A stretch of DNA of 64,000 nucleotides. Source: Trichinella spiralis (taxonomy: Eukaryota > Nematoda > Enoplea > Trichinellida > Trichinellidae). The stretch is taken from contig CM012955.1 of the NCBI GenBank assembly GCA_000181795.3, positions 9,872,105 to 9,936,104 on the forward strand, in the 5' to 3' direction. A program made the translations under genes and the position numbers. Positions 1-12,599 of the stretch are shown here, in pieces. The stretch's first letter is position 1. Each line of letters starts with the position of its first letter. The notes beneath the pieces were generated by a model. That model made no database searches. It was not told the DNA's origin and worked only from the letters and a program-made list of their open reading frames with translations.

Positions 1-1836
1 TAATTCAAATCGACAAACTTATTGTCAAAACTCTGTACTCTGGCAATTCCTTCCCGCGCTTTGTTAATATAAGAAATTAAAGAAATAAATGATACAATTA
101 TAATGTAAACATTAAAACATTGTCAAACAGAAACATGCAACTTTTTTAACTAGTAAATATAAAACAACAATAGAAATAAATTATCATTATAACAAAAGAA
201 AAATTTACATGAGCCAGGCATCGACGTTCCTATTGAAATAGACATAAATGAGATTCAAAGTTACATACGCAAATGTTTCATTTAAAAGTATTACGCAAAA
301 CGCACGTATTCAAATGACTAAAAATTGTCATATTGATACATTTAAAGTAAATATAAACAATTCTAGATTCTTGAATTTTACTGGAAAAAATGCGATGAAA
401 AAAAATTAAGCAAATAAAGAAAACTGAATATAAATAACAATTCACAATTTCTTAAACTTTACTTCATAAAATAAAAATTCAAAATCATTTTTCTACTATT
501 AATACTTAATCCAAATAAAAAACATACTTTGAAAAATTAAACATACACAGTGTCAAAATGACAAAAGTACTTACGATTGTTGATGTAAAGAACCGGAAAT
601 TGTTTATAAATTAATTGTACAGTTGTGCACGAAAACCTTTTCCGGAATACTTTTAACGAGAAAAAATGACCAAAAATCAATATCTGATGCTGAATTACAC
701 AAGTACTGCCAAAACACGTATTAAACCTGCAAGTTTTCGTATACGGTATTACAATTGAACAGTTATTAAAAATGAAGTATAATTTATAATTTTTAGAAGA
801 AATAATGCGTGACGGAAACAAAAATTAAAACAAATTAATGAACATTTCTCGATGGATGATTTTATGTTTTTAATTAGTAAAAATTAGGTCACATTTTAGT
901 TTAATAAGTAAAAGAATCTGTTGTTTGGGGCGTTTATTGAGCTAATGCTTTTGCACACTGAAATATATGTATATTTTTTTCAACAGTTATAATGCAAGAT
1001 TAGTAAATTTATTAAGAACAGAAATTACTTTTAAAAAAGACAGCATGATGGCGTGTTTTTCAACTAACCGTTAACATTGGATTTGTAAACTAACCTACGT
1101 CCATTGTTGCTTTCTGGTTTCATCATTTTACTGACAAACTTTTTTGTTTACTTTTTTCTAATGTAAAAATATGGACAGTATAACATAACAGACACCATCT
1201 GACAGCGTTGCATTTCATTTTTCGTACGTTTTATTCCTTATATTATGCTCCATTTTTGTTACTTTTATGAGATGCGTAAGATAATTATTAACATTTTCAT
1301 CAAACGAATTATTTTAAACACAAAAATTTTTCATTGTTTGTTTATTCTTTTACGCTGCAGCTTTATAAAGCACATACTAAGTATCTTTGGTACTTTTTAC
1401 ATCCAGTATATAGATAAGTACTGTAAATAATTGACACTCTGAACTATTCTTAGGCAAGTAAATTTCATTTCATATGTTTTGACTATAATTTTACTAAAAA
1501 ATCAAAACATTTAATAAAACTTAATAATATGGAATACTTTAAATTGTAAATATAATAAATCCTAATTTACGATATCATTCTTTCCCGTTTTTAGTAAGAT
1601 ACAGTCAATTTAAAATTTTGAAACATACGGCGTTCACATAAAAAAAATAATAAATATTATCTTTTTTATTATTTGTGAATTGTATAAAAATATATCTTTG
1701 ATATATTTAATATCGAGTTGCGTCATTTATTTGCTTGAATATCAATAGTTAGCGTCCTGTAATATTACAGTATTTCCACTTTGGTGTATTTTTCATTTGG
1801 TGTATTCTGTTGTGTGAAGTGTGAAAACTTGCAACA
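1..1836. other. upstream non-coding DNA
   Basis: Very AT-rich sequence with only short chance reading frames on both strands. I see no exon with homology, no RNA gene and no recognisable repeat family. The last part must hold the promoter and 5' leader of the EDC4 gene, but no TATA or other element stands out. Confidence 0.5.
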
Positions 1837-4800
1837 ATGTTATCCTTGAAAAGTTTCAGGTGAGAATTGTTGTATTTATTCATAATGCAAATAAAATGAC
1901 TTGTTAATGTATTTTCAGTTCCAACATGCATATTCCACCAAATTCTATTCCTTTGAATGCGAAATCGACTGTGAAATACAGCGTTCCGCAACATCGTGAC
2001 ACGGACTGCCCTCAAGTATAACTTTAGTTTACCAGAGTTTATATTCTGTCGCTGATGAATGTATTTCAGATATGCACTAATGTGATTGGTAATCTTGGTT
2101 GGAAACGAGAGCCCTATCAATCGAGAATAATGGACATCACTCCCGATGGTCGTGTTTTGGCCTATTATCTGAAAAGTATTATTTTATTATTACACCATTT
2201 GCTATTTTTTAAATATATTTTAATTTATAAGTTTTACATTGAAAACGAATTTCTGCTCTGAAATTGTAGTTAATTATTTTTTTGCATTCCGTCTGCGCCT
2301 CAATACACTGATGTATCTTCTATTGTATTCTTCATTTTTTTCTGGTTTTTTTTCTTTATTAGACAATGTTTTCTGTGTGAATCTTTTGAAATCAAGTGAT
2401 GAACGTTATTTTTCAGCAATACCATGACAACATGATGTTGCTATTTTCTTGAATACTGCTGCATTTTTTCTTTCATGAAATCATTTCTTTTATAAATGTA
2501 ACAGTTTGTTCACCTTCTATCCAATTCATTTTATTTTTATATATTAACTTATATTTGTGTAGGATGATTCAGCATAGCTTGTATTATTTTGAAAGTATTT
2601 TTAACAGTTGCATTTAATACTGGTTGATGCTTTTGTATGATTGATAGATTGTAATTTTATATTTTTAATTTTCCTTTAGTATATTAATGAAAAAAATGTT
2701 TTTTTAGCAATAAATGGTAGCGTTATTCGATTGTTGAAGCTGGATTTGATGTGTCGTTGTCATCTTCCGAAACTAGCGGACTGCGTCAGTGATATGGAAT
2801 GGTGTGCCTATTCGCAATCCTATCTGCTCGGCATCACCGATACAAATCGTTCAGTGACGTTTTATAAAGTGGAAAAGGAGCACGAATTGGAAAATCGGTG
2901 ATTATTTAATTTTAATACGAATGAAAAAGAAAACTTTTGCTTTTATTAGATATGAATTGGTGAAAATCACGTCGGACAATCCCCAAAAAGACGCGGCAGT
3001 GCGTTGTTCGTTGACATGGTGCCGAGGTTTGAATGAGAAACTTCTCACGCCGCAGGTGATGGAATTTGTGGACAATTATTTCAAAGTGGCTGTTTGGTTT
3101 GAAAATGTTATTTACATTTTCAACGTGAAGAAAATTTGCCAAGAATTTGGTTCGAAAACTACATACGACGCGATCGAATCGAAAGTGTGCAAAATTACTG
3201 AAAGCAAGGTAATACTTTTTTTTTCTTATTGAACAATATTAATGATTTTCATGTTTGATTCAGAACATCACCAGTGCTCAGATATCAGTCGATGGCTCCA
3301 CGGCTTGCCTGAGCAATGAAGATGGGCAGTTGAAATTTTTCAAACTCGACAAATCTCAGGAGGCTCACTGCATCCGTACGTTTCAGGCGAACGGTACCGA
3401 TCCTGTATCGTGGTCGTATTTTTTCACCGACAGTAGCATGTTCACTTCCAAGTGATTTTTTTTGACAAAATTTTTTCCTCTTTCACATTACCATCCAGCC
3501 GTTGTTTTTAGCTCGCCCAAAAATGCCGGCTATGTTTTCACGGCGGCGGAGAACAATCGAGTGATAAGTTTGTGGAATCCGACCGAATCAAAAATGACAT
3601 CCTGTTTGAAGCAAGTTTTTTGCTTATGGTTTATTTATTTTTTTTATTTTTCATTTTTATTCAGATTGGTCGGTGAAAATAATCCACAGGATACGACACC
3701 TTTTGTTTTGTGTGTGGACAAAAGTGGAAAATTCCTTTGCATTTCCGACATTGCCAACAAAGTGAATATATAATTTGTTATTATGCAAATTATGTCATTT
3801 TTGTTTCCATTTCTTTGTAGCTGCTGTTTATTGTCGCTTTGGAGGAGTCGAAAAATTCCTTTTACATGCGTGTTTTGTCCGTCTTTCCGCTGGTCAAGCC
3901 GTTGATCTTCATTGCCGTTGCGGAATTCAAGTGCATCACAGGTTTCTTGACTTTTCATTCAACATTTGCCACTTTTTTCTTTCATATTGTTGAACTTTTC
4001 AGAAGCACGTCAAAATTCAAAAATTGGGGAGCGACTTGTTCGAGCTGAAATTTACGCAATCAACGAACAGTTAATGGGATATATTTTTTTAATGTTATTT
4101 GTATTTCTAATATCTTATTTTACTGCTCGTAGATCACTTGCGAAGTTGACAATCAATTATGACGAAAAAGGAGAGGCGAATCTTGAACAGAAACTATGCG
4201 ATGTGAAAATTCAACTTCTCAGCGATATGCCGAATGAAAATAAACGCAAAACTAAGTATTAATTTTTGCTTTTTATTAAATTGAAAATTCCAATATGAAT
4301 TGTTCATGTTGTAAAGTTGAAATTTTTTGAAGGCCTCAGCCTGTGCAAGCGATTCCACCAGTGAAAGTTGAAAATCAGACGGCTGTTGTACCAGATGAAA
4401 AAGTAATTTTATGATTCTTTTTCAATCCATTAATTATGATAATTGACAGACGACATAGAAGCGAAGGCTGAGTTTTAGTTGTATGAATATTTTTTCAAAT
4501 GTTATTCAACAGGCTTCATTCATCTTTAGACGTTTTCGACAAAGTATGTTTTGTCTAATTTTCTTTGATCTGGTTGAAATTTTAGAAATTGAATAATAAT
4601 AATAATAATGATGAAAGTAAGACAACTGTGAACAACACCGTGAATGAGCAAGACGATTTGCTTAAAGAATTGAAATCAATGATGGAAAATCAACGATCCA
4701 CAATGAGCAGCGTATTATTGAAAATGGAACAAATTGACTTGCAAAGTAAATGAACAATTAATTTGGCAAAAACTTTTCAACTTATGCAAATTATTTGTCG

Positions 4801-5395
4801 GTTTTTTTTCCAGTGCGACACATGACAAATTCAAATATAAAATTAGTGAAGCCTGCATCAAATTACGAAGACTTGCTTAGTTTGATTTCTGAACGTCGTT
4901 ACAGTATTCTGTTTGCAAGAGTAAGTTTTATTGTTTATTTTTCTTTTTCATTGAAGCTTGTGCATTTTGCAGGTGTTGACGGCAAATACTACGGATGAAT
5001 TGAATTACGTGTGTGATGTGTTGGAACCATGGGATATTTTCAATGGATCTCAGTCGACATTTGTCATTTCGCACATGGCTGTTTTGATGATTGCGGTGTC
5101 GAAAACGTTGGCTGTTAGCACTGAAAACAAATTCAAGTATACATTTGAAAAGAAAATCAAACTGTTTTCCAAAGTTGCACGTTATTTTTTAAAAAAAAAT
5201 TTTTTTCTCTTCAGATACGTACAGGCGATGTTGGTTGCGATGAGCAGAAATGCTTTGGATGAGGGTAATCGTCATGCGATTTTGGTTTTGAAGAAAATGT
5301 TGACCATCTATGTCGAAGAAGAGTCGAATCCGATAGCTCAACGTTGCGTGGCGAATGTTTTGTTAATGGCTTGCGAACATCTGTTGGCCAAATAA
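1837..5395 (+). CDS. EDC4: EDC4-like enhancer of mRNA decapping
   Basis: Scaffold protein of cytoplasmic P-bodies that joins DCP1/DCP2 during mRNA decapping (family knowledge). Exons: 1837-1859, 1919-2015, 2070-2175, 2708-2897, 2950-3208, 3264-3451, 3512-3610, 3665-3761, 3821-3941, 4003-4069, 4133-4255, 4333-4402, 4586-4745, 4814-4920, 4973-5136, 5215-5395. Phases agree throughout and give 683 residues. The N-terminal part (to about residue 400) is a degenerate WD40 propeller; segments such as FTAAENNRVISLWNP and FVLCVDKSGKFLCISD match the EDC4 propeller. A short Asn-rich linker and helix (NNNNNNDESK, then LLKELKSMMENQRS) replaces the long Ser-rich and coiled-coil region of animal EDC4. The end (LTANTTDELNYVCDVLEPWDIF) is the EDC4 C-terminal helical domain. 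Human EDC4 is about 1400 residues, so this form is half size. Intron 7 (3611-3664) must use a GC donor (GCAAGT). A downstream AATAAA lies at 6163. The first exon is only 23 bases and is the least certain part. Confidence 0.85.
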
Positions 5396-5717
5396 TTCCG
5401 TATTCGATGCATTTCTAATTTTTCTTCAACTATTCTTATATATTTTCTTCTGTTATAACGTTTATGTGTTTTGCATGAGCACATTTTTTTTTCATCTATC
5501 TCGAAGCAATCTTATCACATTTAATATTTGGAGTTGCTAAAATTTGATGAATAGGAGTTTCTTTTTGGTTAACTCAAGCAAATATAATATTCCATTGCGT
5601 ATATGTTTGCGCGAAATGTGACTGATGGTGCACTTTTTTTTTGAATTGCATTTCATATGAAAAGTTGGGTTTGCTATATTCAAAATATTTACTATATATT
5701 TATTTCCCAGTGAGATT

Positions 5718-6137
5718 ATGAAGACAATATCAGTTCTATTTGTTGCCTTTCAATTTTTGAGATGCAATATTATTCATCAGCACTTGGTCATTTTTGTTTT
5801 AGTTAACATCTTGATGAACGTCTTATCATTTAACCAAAACTTCCTCTCTGTTATAAGCGATGCTGTTGTGTTCATTATCATTAACTTTGCATTTCATATT
5901 TTACAAAAAAGTGTTTTTGCACATTTCAGGTGTGTTTTATTTTGTTGCACGTATACGTATGTATTTGAATTTTCAAATGAATTTCCAAAATTATTCAACG
6001 AGCACGTTCCTATTATAGTGGAAATAACGAAATACTATAAACTTTTTAGTGTTTTTGCTATTTTTATTGTAAGCAGAGCATCTGCATTAATATGGTTATT
6101 TGTTTATATGAGAAGTAAAATTTTCCACTATCAATGA
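5718..6137 (+). CDS. possible small multipass membrane protein
   Basis: An ATG-started frame of 139 codons without intron, unusually long for this AT-rich DNA. The product is very hydrophobic with about four possible membrane segments (around residues 20-40, 44-62, 66-82 and 108-130). It begins 322 bases after the EDC4 stop, and an AATAAA lies 26 bases after its own stop, which would suit a transcript end. The last segment (SRASALIWLFVYMRS) and the stretch ISDAVVFIIINFAFHIL faintly resemble TMEM138, a four-pass ciliary transition-zone protein, but I cannot confirm this. Against it: every other gene here has introns, and it could be EDC4 3' untranslated sequence. Confidence 0.3.
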   Translation: MKTISVLFVAFQFLRCNIIHQHLVIFVLVNILMNVLSFNQNFLSVISDAVVFIIINFAFHILQKSVFAHFRCVLFCCTYTYVFEFSNEFPKLFNEHVPIIVEITKYYKLFSVFAIFIVSRASALIWLFVYMRSKIFHYQ

Positions 6138-7388
6138 TCAGAGCAACAGTTGTACGAGCGTTAATAAAAATTATGCGCAAAAAATTAAGTTACTTCACTA
6201 AACATTTACAATATCGACCATACATGGATAAGCGAATCATTTACATTGGTTAAAATTTGATTATTTATATATCAAAAGAAAAGACACTAATGTATGGACA
6301 CTTACTTTTAATAATAACTTGTAAATCATCGAGATATTTTAGCGTATTTTTATAAAACAGTAAAATTGCACTTGTAAAATGTCAGAAACTCTCCTGAAGA
6401 TTGAAACAACAAAAATTAGCCAATTAGCCAAATGAAATAGAGAAAAAGAATCAAATGAATAATCCTTATATTCAGTGTAGAAAATTAACTTGAAAAATAA
6501 ATTCTAAAATAGTGATATAATATGATAAATAAAATTTACTTGGTTTTAATATTAATCGTAGAAGGAAAATTTTACTTGTCATTGCATTATGGTTTCCTTG
6601 GCAATATTTGAATAATAAAATGTAAATTCAAAAATTTTACTGAAAAAGTTAATTTATTTTCATTAAAAAATCTTAATCATAAATTAATACAATATTTGAA
6701 GAAATTATTTATTTGAATAAATTTCCCGCGGCTTGACATTTCATCTATCTTTCATACAATATAAAACTTGCGTACTTGTTCTTTTCTACAGTAAGAATAA
6801 AAAGTAATGTGCAATTTTGTGAGGATTGTCAGTTTTACTGACGTAAGGCTTTTCCATTTAAAAAATCTACTCTTGATATCATTAATCTTTATTATAAATT
6901 ATTAATAAGTGACTACTTGTTGATTTTATTATGGTTATAAAAGACATGCTTTTTCTGATAAGCGGGCAATTTTATTTGTGAATTCTTGTTAGTTACTTGT
7001 TCCATTATTAAATGTTCACGTTCATTCTGATTGTATCAATTCTGTATCAAATCAGTTAACAAACTGTTCTATTGGTAATAATGACCGTAAGAAACATATT
7101 AGTTGATAAACATTTTTATTAATATTTTTATTTATTATTTTACAAGGCAAAATTGAAATATTAAAAATAATATTTTTGAAGTTTAGCATAAAATTGATAC
7201 AAAAATTATGTGCATGCTTATTTTATTAAAATTTTAAATGCTGTTTATAAATTATTATTAACAAAGATTTTTCCGCGTATGTATATTTTGATTGTACTTT
7301 TATTTAAAATACTGACAATTAAAATTTGTTTTTATAGAGTTTGAACATCTGAAAATTTATCTGACCATTTTGACAATAGAAAAAAAAG
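6138..7388. other. intergenic DNA between EDC4 and SUV39H
   Basis: AT-rich sequence with an AATAAA at 6163 (possible 3' end for the EDC4 transcript or for the small upstream frame). The right part must hold the SUV39H promoter. I see no exon, repeat family or RNA gene. Confidence 0.45.
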
Positions 7389-10300
7389 ATGGCGTTTGAA
7401 GTCAAATCTGAACTGCAAACTGCCCAGGTATTTGTCTGTCGTTTTTGTTTTTCAATTTTTACAATTAATAATGAAATTTCTTCCCACTACTATGTAACGT
7501 ATTTATTTAATTAAGTACGATTAAATTTTATAACTGGTATAAATATATGTATTTATTTATTTGTATTTTTTTTCATTTTCCATTAGTAAGATCGAGGAAG
7601 TTTTTATTAATTGAACACTTGCCATTGTTTTGGTAGGTCAGTTTACATTTTTCGTTTCAAAATTCAAACCATGTACAATTGTACACGGGGTTTCAAACAA
7701 AGAAATTAGAACGGTTATCACATTTGTTTACAGTTTTCGGTAGTGCATTTTTATATCGTCATCGATTGATGGATATTGATTTTTTCATTGAAATTAAAAT
7801 TTAGCGTTTCTTGGAGAGAAATGAAAAGTTATTTGACGAGTCAACCGCGTGGTCAACACATTTAAATGTGTATCGTTCGGGTTGTTCAAAGAAAGCTTTT
7901 GTCATTGATTTTTAATTTGTGCCCACATTAGTTGCAGTGAAAATTTTACAGTAAGCAGTTTATAGGATAGTGCTGTTGCGAATTGAAGGTCTGTTGTAAT
8001 AAATCTGTAAGCCGTGAAGTTTTGTTGTCACGGGAAAGTTTTTTTCTGTTTAGTTTTAAATTTTTGATGCTGTTCAGTTTCTGGTCGACGTAGCGGGTCA
8101 TTTCGAAGTGCAATTTCACATCCAAAGGAACCATTAGAACTTGCATATATTTAAAATGGTTTTAAGTACAGTATATATTTGATTTTCATGTTTAGTGTGA
8201 TGAATTTTTAAAAAGATTGCTTGAAATAAAAGATGGAAAAAAAATTTTTTTTTGATTTATTAATTTGATATTTTCCATTGTTCAGTTAGCTGAAGAGACT
8301 GCGTTGATTGGAGCGGGGGAAAGTGGGGATGTGGATGAGATGGAAGTGGCGGACGTGGTGTCGAATATGATTCTTCAAATTGAAAACTCCAAGTTTGACG
8401 AACCGAAGCCACCAATGCCGAAGTCGTCCATGTTGATGACCGGTCGCAAGTCTTCGGGTCTGAAGAGCGATTCCACCGCCAGAGGTGGCAAAGTTTACGT
8501 GGCGCTGAAGAGGTCGCATCCCTGTGGCCAGGCGTTGAATGTGGCCGTGGCGCGCAAATCTACCTTGATCGATCGACTGGAGCAAGTATCCCGTCGCCGT
8601 GGTCGACCACGAGGTATCCGCACGTCGACGCTGGTCCGGACCCGGTCACGGGGACGACCGAGAATTCGAAACACCTTCGTCCACGTGGAAACTCCCGATT
8701 CAAGCGCCCTTTCCCCGCCGCCGGTACTCCATTCGTATTCGTTGAAGCGTGGTCCGTCGCTGAGGCGACGGCCGGGCCGGCGTGGCAGTATGTCCGGCTT
8801 TGTCACCAACAGGGGTCGAGTTCCGTCGGATTATTTCAACAACGACGCCATTGCCGAGCAATTCTACTACGACTACAGCTGCTTGCCAGGGTTGGCCAGT
8901 CGTTGGAGTTTCGAGCGAGTCAACAAGTACAGCTTCAACGTGCGCTACATCGGTGACAGTCGGTTCGTTGTACGCAACAGGCGTTCCGTATGTCCAGGAC
9001 AGACGAACTTGTCGTCGTCGTCGTCGTCGTCGTTGAGCACTGAATTGCCGCGGTACAATTCCACTGGTCTTTCGGGTTCCGGTTCCACTCCAAGCACGGT
9101 TTACTGTTTGAATTTCCGTCTGCCCGCAGTACTGGCGCCCAGACAGTTCCTTGTGCTGAGGGAGCAAAAGCTGAAACAGCTACGTCTTCTGAAAGACTGG
9201 GAAAGGGCGATGAATCGCATCTGTGCTCGCGACGGCATTGCCCAACTAGTAGTGGAGAACAAAGTCGACATGACTCTTCCTCCGAATGGGTTTCAGTTTG
9301 TCACCCAGTCAGTATCCGAAGTCAGCGCACCGATGTTGGAAACCGTGCCAGTGGGTTGCTCTTGCAAAAATTGTCTTTTGGATTGGAAGAGCTGCTGCGC
9401 ATCACAGACGAGCATCGGAAAATTCGCCTACGATCGGTATCGCCGTCTGAAGCTTGGAAACTGCCAACCAATTTTCGAATGCGGTCTGCTGTGCAAATGC
9501 GACGTCAGCTGCGCAAACCGAGTAGTACAAAATGGACGTCAATACAAGGTGAAATATATCTGACGTGAAATTTCATTTGTGCATATTATTAGGTAGATAG
9601 GCATGTTTGCTTCTTCAGGTATGTATATTTCGAACAAAAAACAACGGTTGGGGTGTGAAAGCGGCTGAATTTATCCCTCGAAACGCCTACGTCATGGAAT
9701 ATGTAGGAGAGGTATGTTGTTGTTGTTATTTGGCAATCTCACCTAATGAGGCGTTGTACCAGATTATTACCGATGCCGAAGCTGAACGTCGAGGTGCAAT
9801 TTATGACGATCTTGGCGAAACGTATCTGTTCGATTTGGACTATTTGGAAACGACGAAATTTTCCATCGACGCCAAATTTTTCGGAAACGAATCTCGATTC
9901 GTAAACCACAGTGTAATTGTTAAAGTAACATTATTTTGTGATCAGAATTTTGCAGCGTGTAAATTGTATTTCCAGTGCGAACCGAACATGCGCGTCCACA
10001 ACGTTTGGGTCAATAATTACCATTTGAGCTTGCCACGTTTGGCGTTTTTCACCATCAGGGACATCAGTCCAGGTGAAGAGTTGACGCTGAATTATTACAT
10101 GTGTAAAGCAATTTTCTCTTTCTTCTTTATTATTTTGATTATAATTATAATTGGGAAATTTAATTTTTTCAGATAATGACATTCCGTCCGATTCCAACCA
10201 AATAGCCCAAAACATGAAAATAATCCCTTGTCTCTGCGGTAGCAAGGGATGTAAAAGAACATTATTTGTCAAACTGCACGGCATTTCTCCGGTCAGTATT

Positions 10301-10516
10301 CAGGGTTTTTTCCGTCTAGGGTGTTTTTTCTTCTTTTATCCCATTATGTACGGTTTTTTAATGTTTTGTATGCAGAACAAGCAACGGATAATTGCAGAAG
10401 CAGCTGCGCATAATTCTCAACCTTCATCCACATCCACGTTCACGTCGAAACAAGCTGGAATCGAAGGCGGCGGCAATAATGCTACGCCTTGTGACGCGAC
10501 ACAGATGGAGAACTAA
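7389..10516 (+). CDS. SUV39H1: SUV39H-type histone H3 lysine-9 methyltransferase
   Basis: Nuclear enzyme that methylates histone H3 Lys9 with S-adenosylmethionine and builds heterochromatin (family knowledge). Exons: 7389-7427, 8286-9548, 9619-9711, 9763-9912, 9976-10102, 10173-10291, 10376-10516; 643 residues. The hallmark SUV39 linker (DWERAMNRI...VENKVDMTLPPNGF) precedes the Cys-rich pre-SET zinc cluster (from GCSCKNC, about residue 370). The SET domain follows (about 435-557) with GWGV, YVMEYVGE, RFVNHSCEPN and EELTLNY. The post-SET Cys cluster CLCGSKGC starts near residue 577. The N-terminal 340 residues carry two AT-hook cores (RGRPRG at 118-123, RGRPR at 135-139), a Ser run and basic stretches, but I see no chromodomain. 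The start is the ATG in the small first exon, spliced in phase over an 858-base intron. Exon 2 is GC-richer than its surroundings. An ATTAAA lies at 10674. Confidence 0.94.
7428..8285. other. first intron of SUV39H
   Basis: 858-base intron with GTATTT donor and TTGTTCAG acceptor. It holds a 66-codon minus-strand frame (7946-8146) that I do not accept as a gene. Nothing else is seen. Confidence 0.6.
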
Positions 10517-11197
10517 TCAATTTCAGTTGCCCAAAGCAAGACTCAACTTTCTCTCTCTCTTTCTCTTCGTGTAATCCACAACTATTCATCATCATATTCT
10601 CAATCTCTCTTTCGCTTATTCTATTTGCACATGTATTAATTTCTTTTTAAATTCAATTAGCCATGAATTCTAGATTAAAAGAATGGATTTATCTATCTAT
10701 CTATCTTCACTGTTGTAATCAGTTTTTACTGTTAATCAAAAACTGCTAATCCATTCATTCATTCATTCATTGATTCATCACAAATACCATCACAGTATGC
10801 TTTACTCTTGTTAAACTTTACAATGAAGGCAAGCAATTAATTAATTCGACAATTGGCAAACATAACAAACCAACTGTTTCAGTGTTCAATAGCTATTACA
10901 AACATGCTTAGTGTTGCTTTTTTTTCTCTCTCTCTTACAATACTGAACATTTTTGTAATCAATTTACATAACAGTCATCGTCCTATTACTTGATCGACAA
11001 AAAGAAACAAAACAAGCCAATAATAACATGAAAGTCATCACAAATACATACACGCAGGTATATATATGTCTTCGTATAAAACAATACACAGTGTAACAAT
11101 GTAGCATTATTTTTAGAAAAGGCAGAACGAGTACATTAACAAATAATATGTTATCGCATTAAGATAACTTATCATTCAAGGAAGTACAGGTGGTAAA
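10517..11197. other. 3' regions of the convergent SUV39H and CTDNEP1 genes
   Basis: Short AT-rich spacer between two convergent genes, so both 3' untranslated regions must lie here. It contains an ATTAAA at 10674 for SUV39H, a (ATCT)n run at 10689-10706 and a (ATTC)n run at 10752-10770. Confidence 0.6.
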
Positions 11198-12599
11198 TCA
11201 TCGAGAAGCTAGATTATTCAGTGAACTTCTTGATAAGATAGACCGAACATCGACGCAAAAACGAAGCGAGTCCAAAAATGGCAACAATTTCAGCAATTCA
11301 ATATCAGTTGGGTCAGTAAACCAAGATTTTATGGGTATGGCATTGTCTGTATTGAAAAGAAAAAGAATAATAATCACGCATACACTTATGCAAATTATTA
11401 TACAATTTTAAAATTATTCAAATACCTGGAAAAAGGCGATACGCACCAGGAGAATTGTCTAGAATACAAACAGAAGACAAATCCGAAGATACTGAAGAAA
11501 TATCTTTCGTATATCCTCCGTAATCGATTGTACAGTGCTGAAATTGAAAGAAAACAATTTTTCAAATTCATTAATAATAACTCGATAAATTAATTAGAAA
11601 AAATAATAATAATAAACTGTACTTGTCTGTAATATCGACGGTTTAACATGCCTCGGCCTTGATCAAGCCGATCAGCAACTGCTGACCCGTACACTTCCAT
11701 ACTAGCAGTAAAAATAACTAAATCAAACCACCTACTAACCTAAAAATTAACATTTTTCACAAACCCAATAAATCTTTCTCACGATCAGATAAATTTTCTC
11801 CAACACATATTCATATATAGAGATAGATAGACAGATAGATAAATAGATAAATGCTAAGTATTATTATCACATGACATAAAATTCTAAATATAAATAAAAT
11901 TTGAAATTTGAAAAACTTGCATTTAACGAAGTGTAATTTGTCAAAAATGACAAATGTGAGTATTCCTATTGAAATAGGACAAAACAAATTGTTCTCTTCA
12001 AAGAAGTAACTTGTCTTACAATTGAAAGAAAATAATCAACATGTGGACGTTTGTATACAAAAAATCGAACTGGATGCCGATCAATGGTAACCTGAAAAAA
12101 ATAAAATATGCAAAATATGCAAAACCATAATAATTTCATAAATTTAGAAAGAGCAAAAAATGAGCAATTTTCTCTCGTCCAATCAAATTACTCGTAAAAT
12201 AAAATCCGGCGGTGTCCCAGGTTTGACCATCGGCCGTACAATACCATCGTGATGGGAATGGATCAGCGTTTCATCCAAATCTAGGACCAGTATTTTACGG
12301 CCAGTAATTGCTGCAAATTATCAAATGGAAAAAAAATGTCGAATCTTCGAACAAAATCACCATACCTAACCGCTGCATGCTAATGGCGTTCAAATTGATA
12401 TTCTCATATGTGATAACCTGACGCTGAATAATCTGCAAATTTGTACAAAACATTTAGAAAATTTATGTTAAATTAAAGCTAAAAATAATAATTCATATTT
12501 TACCTGCCGCGCTTGTTTCCGAAAAAGAAATAAAATAAATTGAAACACTTTCACCAAACATCTTATCACTTTCTTCAGCATCGTTAGCGTTTTCAGCAT
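11198..12599 (-). CDS. CTDNEP1: CTD nuclear envelope phosphatase 1 (Dullard)
   Basis: Membrane-bound HAD-family Ser/Thr phosphatase of the nuclear envelope and ER that acts on lipin and so controls lipid synthesis and nuclear membrane shape (family knowledge). Exons in transcription order: 12599-12504, 12432-12366, 12310-12192, 12091-12020, 11739-11623, 11537-11426, 11346-11198; 243 residues, against 244 in human. A hydrophobic N-terminal helix (about residues 13-27) anchors it. The catalytic DxDxT motif is DLDETL at 65-70, followed by [41 protein letters not shown] and [10 protein letters not shown] are all textbook CTDNEP1 blocks, so the enzyme should be active. The start ATG is followed at once by the family's basic/hydrophobic N-terminus. 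It is convergent with SUV39H and divergent from the basigin-like gene. Confidence 0.97.

Noticed and set aside
1245-1430. Small + strand frame left of EDC4
   Set aside because: T-rich chance frame with no family features.
7946-8146. Minus-strand 66-codon frame in the first SUV39H intron with a fairly protein-like product
   Set aside because: Length is expected by chance, no family similarity, no splice or promoter support.
8495-9167. Long minus-strand frames opposite SUV39H exon 2
   Set aside because: Shadows of the GC-rich coding exon; the plus frame has clear homology and splicing.
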